Source: Ancylostoma caninum
Taxonomy: Eukaryota; Nematoda; Chromadorea; Rhabditida; Ancylostomatidae
Assembly (NCBI GenBank): GCA_037903475.1
Contig: JBAJFG010000180.1
Coordinates: forward strand, 558,001-622,000
DNA length: 64,000 nucleotides
Direction: 5' to 3'
In this document: positions 56,636 to 64,000 of the stretch, piece by piece
Layout of the letters: every line of letters starts with the position of its first letter
Position numbering within the stretch: position 1 is the first letter of the stretch
Translations under genes and position numbers: made by a program
Notes under the pieces: generated by a model
The model's input: the letters and a program-made list of their open reading frames with translations, nothing else
The model's database searches: none
What the model was told of the DNA's origin: nothing

Positions 56636-57078
56636 CTAAAAAATCGATCGAATTTTTAGGCTAATTTTGGTTTTCATAATATTGGAGCAAGAATTCAGAA
56701 GCAGAGAACAGCACCGTTTGATCGATAGGGGCCGCGGTAAGGTCCTGCGGCGAAAATGTCGTTCTCTCAGCTCCTATCCCAATCAAGATTTCTATAGATT
56801 TTTGCAGGTCAGTGAAGTTTTTGTTTGCTTTACTGTCTTTTTCACGAATCTTGCCACTTGGCCGTCCGCCAAGGTGAGGTAAGTCTCGCCACCTTGGCAT
56901 AGGCGAGACATGTTTTGGCGCGCTACCAGCTATCGATCATCGATGGATAGCGCGAATTTCCATGATTTGGCGTGTGATAAAATGCGCGCGCTGTGTAATT
57001 GAACAAAACACATTGAATTGCTCTGATTTTTGGAACTGACAGTACTTTTCAGATTACTGCCGCAGCTCTCAAATATGG
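56636..57078. other. Intron or flank of the 56.3-kb gene; no clear exon
   Basis: Both strands have short open frames with partial splice signals (plus: GGCCGCG/GTAAGG near 56732; minus: GCCGCAG/GACC). Neither is convincing. Confidence 0.3.
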
Positions 57079-57312
57079 TCTGTTAGCCCAGAGGTGACAC
57101 CTGAGGTGACTTTGTCTGCAATTACGACTTTGTCCGCAGAATGCGTCTGGGAGGGGATTTTACTGAATGGCAGTAGGGAAACTTCAGAATGGAAGCAATC
57201 ACACCATACGTACATCAAAGAAGTGTAAAAATTAGATTATTTGGCCAACATCTGGACGAGGTCATAACTGCAGACAAAGTCGACCCAGGTGCCACCTCTG
57301 CGCTACCAGACT
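57079..57312. mobile_element. Small foldback MITE (234 bp)
   Basis: Ends GTCTGTTAGCCCAGAGGTG and, inverted, GTCTGGTAGCGCAGAGGTG, continuing through CACCTG and GACTTTGTCTGCA on both sides (about 55 bp arms). Confidence 0.85.
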
Positions 57313-58184
57313 GTACAATCGAGGGATGGTGGACGGAGCCCAGATTACTTTTGAAAATGATTAGTTCTTAGTAGAATTGCTAGATTAATTCGGTTTTTGC
57401 TCGCATGCTAGATTTACTCTGCTTTGACATATTGACTTCTTATTTTGAAGATTAACTTGACGATTTTTACCGCTGTGCGACGTTCTTACGCGTCTTGAGG
57501 CATGAATGGCATGCATTTACTTTCTCATTTGCGCTTTTCCCCAAATTTCGGCAGCATGCCCTAGCATATCACTTCGTTATATGGAAGGGCTGCCCATGCT
57601 GAAAGCTTCTGTGATTTATGTGGTAGTTAGAGAATTAGCCTGGGTATGCAAGGGGCAGCCGGAATACTCGTCCGCCATTCAAACGCGCGGAAAAGAACAC
57701 CTCCTTTCTCGGCTTTTTCGAGTGTTTCACGCCATTTCATCATCGGATATGAGTTCCACACCCCCGAAAACTCCCAAATTTGCTAAAATTCTAAACGCGA
57801 GGCTTTCGACAGGTGCTGCCTTTAAATGAAAAGACTGCGTCCTTTAAGCATTCCGACGAGTTAGTTTTCGATTTCTCAGGCATTTCCTTGTCGATATTGA
57901 TTTCTTTGGAGATGGAGGGTGATGATATGTTTCGTTTACGGACATCTGATACCCAGTGTTGCAGCCGTCCAATTGCGGCGCGCATGGGCGGGGTTTTTCT
58001 TCGTTGTCGCGCGTCTCTAACGCAGGCGCTCTCTCAGCCGATGCGCCGAGCCGACCATGGGAATTTCTCAGGCTTTCGGGTGATCAGCCTGGGAAAGCTA
58101 CAGTATGATAGGGGTCCACACAGTTCATACAGAATTAGCCATATCTTCCACAAAGCTGTCACGTAAGCGTACAGCTCAAGTACT
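57313..58184. other. No gene recognised; MITE right end
   Basis: An AGGCAG-family end (GACAGGTGCTGCCTTTAA) closes on TTAA at 57822-57825; a related end (GCTGGTGCTGCCC) is near 62660. The remainder has no recognised content. Confidence 0.35.
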
Positions 58185-60063
58185 ATGCAAGCTTTCGTGC
58201 CTGTTAGAGCGCGATTTGCCCCTTCTCAACAGAGAGGAGAGGATGTAGCTGTATTTATCTTCCCAGACGATCATGGGCGTTGCTATGAATGGCAATTCAA
58301 AAGACCTCTCTGATGGAGAGACACGTACCTACCTTTGTTGTGGGTGCATGTCTTTGAAAAACAGAGACAGGACTGTCTATACACAGACCGTGCCTTCATG
58401 CAAAATCAGGGGCGGTCTATTCATTACCGATCCCTTAAACCCAGCAAGACCGCATTTCTCTGAACCTCGAAGCACAGCTCGAGCCACAACTCGACGACGT
58501 ATAATTGAGAAATGCAACGAGCTGCGATCAAATCCCAACCACGAAACACCTGGATCTGCTCTCGTGCAGTTAGTGGCAGAAATATCGTCGCCAAATTTTG
58601 GTAAGCGTAATGTTTATCGGCATGAAAGCGGTAATGGGACTATGTGCTTTTAGAAGAATACTCCGAGGGTGAAAGAATGGAGATGCTGGAATACATGAGT
58701 CACCCCTCGAGTAGTGGAGCCGATACGCTTCGACGCCGCTTACAAACGAACCTTCAACACGGAAGAACGGAAGCTACTCCAGGAGCGCTGGTTGGCATCC
58801 TTTAACACCAACGTGAGATAGAATTGCATAACCCTCTTAAGGATCCCTCACTGTGTCGTTGCCCCGCGGATGGTGAAAATTTTATACTACACGATGAAGA
58901 CGGCACAATTTTTATTGGGAGCAGGAACCTTTGGAGGGAGGTATTCACTCGGCTGACATTAAAATCCATGCTAGTACGTTCTTTGTGTACCATCCTCAAC
59001 GATAAGTCAGCGAAAATTAGGTATTTCCAGTGTGATGGGAGGTATAAACAAATTCCTCACGAACTCCAACCGACGAGAGCATCTCAGATTTATTTAATAA
59101 TAGGAGAGTTCCAAGGAGGTCATACACTACCTCTCCTCTATGCATTTTTGCCCGACAGTACGGAGGATACTTACCGAAGGATGTTCAGGTGTAATTTATT
59201 ACACAGCTTACCACGATGAGGAAAAATTAAATTATTTGAGGTGGTTTCGGAACAACATCGAAGCATTAGGTGGAATGGCGGCACTCTCTCAACCAGGGTG
59301 TAACTTCTTACTGGATTTTGAGCTAGCAGCCATGAACGCAGCAAGGGGAGAACTGGAAATTGAAGTGTTAGGGTAAATCTTGAAGAACAACAACTTTATT
59401 TTTCCAAATGTGATGATAAAAAGAGGGCTGCGTGATTTTCAGGTGTTTTTTTCACTACTCACAGTGCATTGTGCGAAATCGGGACCAACACTCCCTGAGA
59501 GTACCATCTCGGAACAATGCTGCCATCTTTTGCTTCTTCCGGAGATTACAAGTCTTACCACTCCTCCCACCTCAGTTTCACGCCGTTTCGCAGGTTCTGG
59601 AGCACCCAACGTGTGCCTGTCGTAACGCATGAACAAGAGCAGGCTTTGAGAGGTTTCATGGATTACTGGCACGAGACTTGGGGCATTGGAGGACGCTTTG
59701 AAGGAGTTTGGGATCACTCTTCCAATTTTGGGAGCCGCACTACCAACCATGTTGAAGGATTCCACTCCACGCTCAGAAGAAGATTCCCAACAAGATCTCC
59801 AAGTATTCCACAAAGCTTGGAATTTTTGCAAGTCCAACTATCCCTGGCGAAGTCTCGTGTTCAACCGATAGCCGAAGGAAGAGTGGAACCTCGCTAAGCC
59901 GAAGGAAGAGTGGAACCTCGCTACATAAGACCAGCCGAAGCGCAGAGGCAGCGAGAGGTTCACCAGGAAATGTTGCGATTTCACGAACAAATTCTGACCA
60001 ATTTTCCTACAACACGTGAATGCAAGAATTATCTTGACTTTTTAGGGTCTAGACTAGCACACT
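58185..60063 (+). pseudogene. MULE (Mutator-like) transposase gene with two introns, decayed
   Basis: Starts MQAFVPVRARFAP; RCYEWQFKRPLSDG ... YLCCGCMSLKNRDR is a FLYWCH-like zinc finger (frameshift near 58310). The MULE domain follows: RYFQCDGRYKQIP (first Asp), HTLPLLYAFLPDSTEDTYRR, NFLLDFELAAMNAA (second Asp), CFFHYSQCIVRN and, towards the C-terminus, SRTTNHVEGFHSTLRRRFP. Introns 58601-58653 (53 bp) and 59373-59442 (70 bp) have GT-AG ends and restore frame. Damage: frameshift near 58310, TAA near 58802, a shift near 59185, a break near 59625 and a stop made by a 27-bp duplication. Terminal inverted repeats were not found. Confidence 0.8.
59870..59923. repeat. 27-bp tandem duplication in the MULE gene
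   Basis: AGCCGAAGGAAGAGTGGAAC plus CTCGCTA, twice in succession. The 9-codon unit keeps phase, but the junction creates TAA. Confidence 0.95.
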
Positions 60064-60575
60064 GATTTAATTTTTCAGCGCCAACTAATTGTATCATGTA
60101 TGTTATTTTGATGAGTACAGAAGAATGCGAAAGTACTGTGGCCAATGTCTTTCTGAGTTAGTTATTCCTTAGTTAGATGTTCTGTTCTGTTACTAGTTGT
60201 TTTTGGTTAGATGATGTGCTCATGAAGCTTTCTTATATCGTTACTGAAGCATTCGAACTGTTTCCCACGGTGTCGATGCATGGGTACACGGTTCCAACAG
60301 TTACATACCTATTGCTGACGAAACTGAGGCGAGAATGTTGTGGACGCAGAATGCTACCGCGCCAGTGCTCTGTCGTCTATGTCTAGCCGGCCGGGACCCC
60401 GCCCCATGCGTTGGGTATTAGATGTCCCGCAACCGATATGTTTCTCGCAACACTTTAACTTTCTAGCAACAATTTGCCTGGTGGAATCACAGACTATTCG
60501 GTAGGTGGCGGCATTACAATCTCAAGTCCTCCTGGGAGAAAACATATTGATTGTTTGGGGCAAAGATTTAAACTC
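60064..60575. other. No feature recognised
   Basis: MULE 3' flank; short frames only. Confidence 0.4.
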
Positions 60576-61386
60576 CTACCCAGACAAACCTTCGGAACTT
60601 TCGCGGAGCCTGATTTACTATTGGAGCCCGATTTTCGGAAATTCCCCGGAAATATAACGTCACCCGTCGATTTTCTCGAAAGCTCCGCGCAAGTTCCGCG
60701 GAAGTTCTGAATGGAGACGCAGAGAAAAAAGTAGCTTCGGAACTTTCGAGGGGCTTGGGATTTTTCGGGACTTCCGCCGAGCTTCGGGACAGATACAATG
60801 ATCCAAGAAACTAACTACCAAATGGCATGTTCTCGTCCAGTTTTTGTAGCGGTATGTTCATGCTTGACTTCAGCTAGCCTTATAAGAAGCTGTGATAGAA
60901 TACGAAATTTTTTCCGCTGTTTTTTTTTCTTCAAAATTTAGTTCGGAATGCCCCAATAATAACATCTGTAATGTCGAATTTCGGGTAAAGCTCGTGTCAG
61001 ATAAATGTACAACTGGGATTATTCCCATAGATACGAAAATGTGACAGATTTTCACCAAAGAGGAATTTTTTCATGTTACCATCGAAGTTGGAACCTGACG
61101 CAGATACGTAGCACAGTCAGAGGGCGAACCTGCTTGAGGCTTATCTTCAGTAAATGAAAGCACAAGTGGTGTAACTAGTGCTACGTGATGGAGCGACCGC
61201 AGGTGACATACATGATCCTACATTTTTGGTATCCGATGCGTGGAGGTGTTCATCCCTCCATGTTGGTCGGTTTTACCTTATTGCTCGAGTTATGGTTGAC
61301 TCCATAATGTGCATATTACGTCACTCTGTTCGATTTCGGAACTTCCGTCGGGCACCCGCGGAAGTTCCATAAGTTTGTCTGGGTAG
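60576..61386. mobile_element. TIR element with subterminal GGAACTTCCGC repeats (811 bp)
   Basis: Ends CTACCCAGACAAACCTTCGG and, inverted, CTACCCAGACAAACTTATGG, both followed by AACTTYCGCGG. The motif GGAACTTCCGC and its inverse recur several times in the first 230 bp and last 60 bp. No coding frame of note. Repeated subterminal motifs are a feature of CACTA and hAT elements; class undecided. Confidence 0.8.
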
Positions 61387-62006
61387 CGACAGAGCTTTTT
61401 CAGGAATAGCAAAATTCGTTAACCAAATTTCCAAAAAGTCCATTTTGATCGAAGGAACACTGATATAGTTGGGTTCATTGAGTGTTCACTCGGTAGGAGA
61501 TATCTTTCGTTGCACAGTTCTCTCGCACTCCAGAAAATAGTTGCAACGACTTTGAGTTTTAACACGTATGTATGATGTTTTCAGTGGACACAGTGAAAGT
61601 ACTAAGATCTTGGAACTGCTATGAATAGTTGGGCCATCCACAGTATAATCACGTGTTTTATTTTAGCAAAGAGTGGTCAAGTGTCGTGTCTAATCAACCC
61701 ACTGTTTCAGAGGATTTTCTGAGGTGTCGTTTATACCGTATGTATAGCTCCCGCAGTTTCACAAAGAGCTCACAATGCAACAAAACCAACAGTAGAATGG
61801 ATGAAGTATTGCGAGAAACATATCATCACCCTTCACCTCCAACGAAGTCAATAGCGACAACGAAAAGCCTGGTAATATCGAGAACTGACTCGTCGAAAAG
61901 CTTGAAGGACGCACATCTTTTCATCTGGGTGATCCTGAGTGGAACAGCCCGAGTCTAGCCGAACTATACTGTAGCCCAGCGAAGGCTTCTATGCGTTATT
62001 TTTCTT
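61387..62006. other. No feature recognised
   Basis: The frame 61629-61958 (plus) has no recognised domain. Confidence 0.4.
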
Positions 62007-62590
62007 GGTACTATTGTACTTGAGCGGCCCCACTATCGAGCCAAACTCAAAACCATGGATTCCTCTGAAAACTTGCATACAGGGGTAACTCGATGTGCTC
62101 ACCACGAATATCATATTCATTTCGCATGACAGTATCGATTTTATCGATTTCTTTCAAGTTCGACTCGTATCTCAAATCTCTCTGAAAAAGTGCATTTAGA
62201 GGTTCTTGAAGTTGCTGATCACAAATATAACAACCGTTTTGCATCATCGCCTCGATTTCATTGGTTTTCTCCAGGTTTTTATCTGTAGGGCGATGTAATC
62301 GCCGACTCCACTGAAGTTTTCCCCATCAAGTCCACCTTTTCTTGCGAAATCTTCATCATATTTGTAACCAGCACCTTCAGAAACCCCAGCAGGCAAATTT
62401 TCAGAGCGATCCGAGAGGAGGTCCACACTTGGGAATAAATCGATAAAATCAATAAAATCGATACTATCATGCGAAATGAATATGATATTAGTGATCACCA
62501 CATCGGATTATCCCTGTATGCAAGTTTTCAGAGGAATCCATGATTTTGAGTTTGGGCTCGATACTGGGGCCGCTCAAGTACAATAGTACC
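62007..62590. mobile_element. Foldback element FB2, complete copy (584 bp)
   Basis: Ends GGTACTATTGTACTTGAGCG on both sides (inverted), arms mirrored to the centre (CAAAACCATGGATTCCTCTG, GCATACAGGG, TCGATTTTATCGATT). It is the uninterrupted reference for FB2 copies at 25366-26013 and in the large inverted repeat. Confidence 0.9.
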
Positions 62591-63094
62591 CACTGCTGAA
62601 TATGAGTTATAGGCCCCTCAAGACCCCAAAAACGAGCAAAATCCCAAACACGGGGATTTCAGCTGGTGCTGCCCTTAGGCATGGGTTTAAGTCCAAGCCT
62701 TAGGCTTAGAATGAGACTTCACGAGAGTGCCCCCCCCCCCCTCCCAGCCAACCCAACTTCCCTTTCTCAAAGCATCAGTCTTAATCGTTCCAACGATGCT
62801 ACGTGTCTGACCAAGCAGTACACTCCAGTCTGGAAAATCCATACTGCACCGTTGTGGTGCGATGGACGTTGGAAGGTTAGCGAACGACGAAGCAACGTCC
62901 AAGGAATCCATCACAGTTGTCTTCACCTATTGCAAGAACCAGTGTTAGCAGTTACAGTCTTCTCGAAAAAATAGACGTGATAGACGGATTGCGCGAGCGG
63001 TTTCATAGCGGCCAAAGAATCGTGGCGGGACTTTCTCGACGCTCTTACCTGCAGTTGCTCTCTCCGCGTCTGTCGTCCAGATCCCACCGCATTT
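62591..63094. other. No gene recognised
   Basis: Contains a MITE-like end (AGCTGGTGCTGCCCTTAGG) near 62660 and a poly-C run near 62731-62743. Opposing frames at 62666-62974 and 62687-62926 lack domains. Confidence 0.35.
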
Positions 63095-63400
63095 GTGCAG
63101 CCACGGAAGTCAGGCCCCAGCACAGGTCTTCCCGGGGGCAAGCTGGGCTTCGTAAAAGGGTCAAAAAAGCAAAGAGGGCTTCGTATTGGGGTCCGTGGCG
63201 GATCCCCGGAGAAAACTGTGGTTTTGTTACTTCCAAGGAACGCATCACAGTCATCAGGCGAGATAGGAGCAATAAATAAGTTAATAAGATTCAATAAGTG
63301 CGGAGGAGCTGCTCTTACTTTGAGCGGCGCAATAGGGGCGACTGAGGCCGAAAAACGGCTTGTAGGGAGGCTGCTCGTGCTTTGAGCGGTCAGGCGGGGG
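63095..63400. repeat. Dispersed repeat R1, partial copy
   Basis: GGGGGCAAGCTGGGCTTCGT, GGGCTTCGTATTGGGG and two tandem CTTTGAGCGG blocks match R1 at 22905-23070. Confidence 0.65.
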
Positions 63401-63741
63401 CACATATTCCACAGACACCAGTGGATTCTGAGGATTCCGGCGCAGTCTACACGCAACCAGAGGACATGATATCTTCACTAATAAAAAAACTAAGGGACTA
63501 GCACAGTGTTATGCACCGCACGAAAGATATACACGAAAAACGCTTTTTCTGGAAATTCCATGAAGCTGCTTTGAAGTCCAGACTTTAAGATTGGGCTTGG
63601 AAATTGGAGTTTGTGGAGATCTAAGAGGGCACTACAACTGTATGCTCAGTATTGCCAGAACCGATGTACGGCGCAAAGAATATATGCGGGGGAGACCTCA
63701 GGTCTCCCTCTAGGTCTCCCAGGTCGACCTAAGTCACTTAA
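63401..63741. other. No gene recognised; small palindrome
   Basis: GGAGACCTCAGGTCTCC near 63695 is a perfect palindrome followed by further GGTCTCCC copies. Confidence 0.4.
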
Positions 63742-64000
63742 AGGCAGCACTCACGGAAATTTTCACTTCTGAGATGAGTCGCTTAGCATGCAGCCGGCGG
63801 CTGGACAGACGCAACAGTAAGTTGGACACCTTGAATGGCCGCCTACGTGCGAAGATACTGCCGTGGACACATCTGCCGCTCTGAACATTAGGGTTCCGTC
63901 ACGCCAACTAACGCCGTTGACAGGGTGTGCGTATGTGGTTCAGCGGGGGTTCTCTATGATTTTTGTACCACTTGCAGGGTCCCGTGGCGGGACCCATCAC
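63742..64000. mobile_element. TTAA/AGGCAG MITE, left end (runs off the window)
   Basis: After TTAA (63738-63741) comes AGGCAGCACTCACGGAAA, matching the left end of 20808-21379. Confidence 0.6.

Overview
The window looks like a transposon-rich stretch of a nematode nuclear genome, most likely a clade V (strongylid, hookworm-like) worm. This assignment is inference. It rests on spliced genes with short introns and TTTCAG-type acceptors, a single-CRD galectin starting MHV like some nematode galectins, and decayed RTE, CR1-like, Penelope-like, mariner, piggyBac-like and FLYWCH-type MULE elements. I see no bacterial-type operon, CRISPR array, rRNA or convincing tRNA.

Layout. 1-10.7 kb: an RTE fragment (minus strand), a GC-rich foldback element (family FB1) and a Penelope-like reverse transcriptase split by a 1.25-kb mariner-type element. 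10.7-13.8 kb: a first CR1-like LINE. 14-24.6 kb: mariner-type, hAT-like and TTAA-flanked MITEs, a strong hairpin, and two exon-like reading frames that meet tail to tail. 25.0-26.8 kb: three foldback elements nested inside one another. 27.8-29.6 kb: the clearest host gene, a seven-exon galectin on the plus strand, followed by a possible convergent galectin-like exon. 32.3-33.5 kb: a four-exon minus-strand gene for a coiled-coil protein. 36.9-37.7 kb: an 813-bp (CA)n array. 38.26-47.55 kb: a 9.3-kb inverted repeat with arms of about 3.1 kb that are about 98% alike where compared, built from nested transposons; its right arm carries extra insertions. 48.8-54.3 kb: a second CR1-like LINE interrupted by a 343-bp insert and a 977-bp TTAA-flanked piggyBac-like element. 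56.3-56.6 kb: the last two exons of an unrecognised minus-strand gene. 58.2-60.1 kb: a decayed MULE transposase gene with two small introns. 60.6-64 kb: terminal-inverted-repeat and foldback elements.

The recognisable host genes (galectin, coiled-coil gene, the 56.3-kb exons) sit in the gaps between mobile elements. Most of the interest lies in insertion history: several insertions can be dated against empty sites, or against an interrupted reading frame, within this same window. Dispersed families named here are R1 (four copies), R2 (several copies), R3 (two inverted copies), FB1, FB2, FB3 and the TTAA/AGGCAG MITEs. All calls come from reading the sequence by eye; no searches were run.
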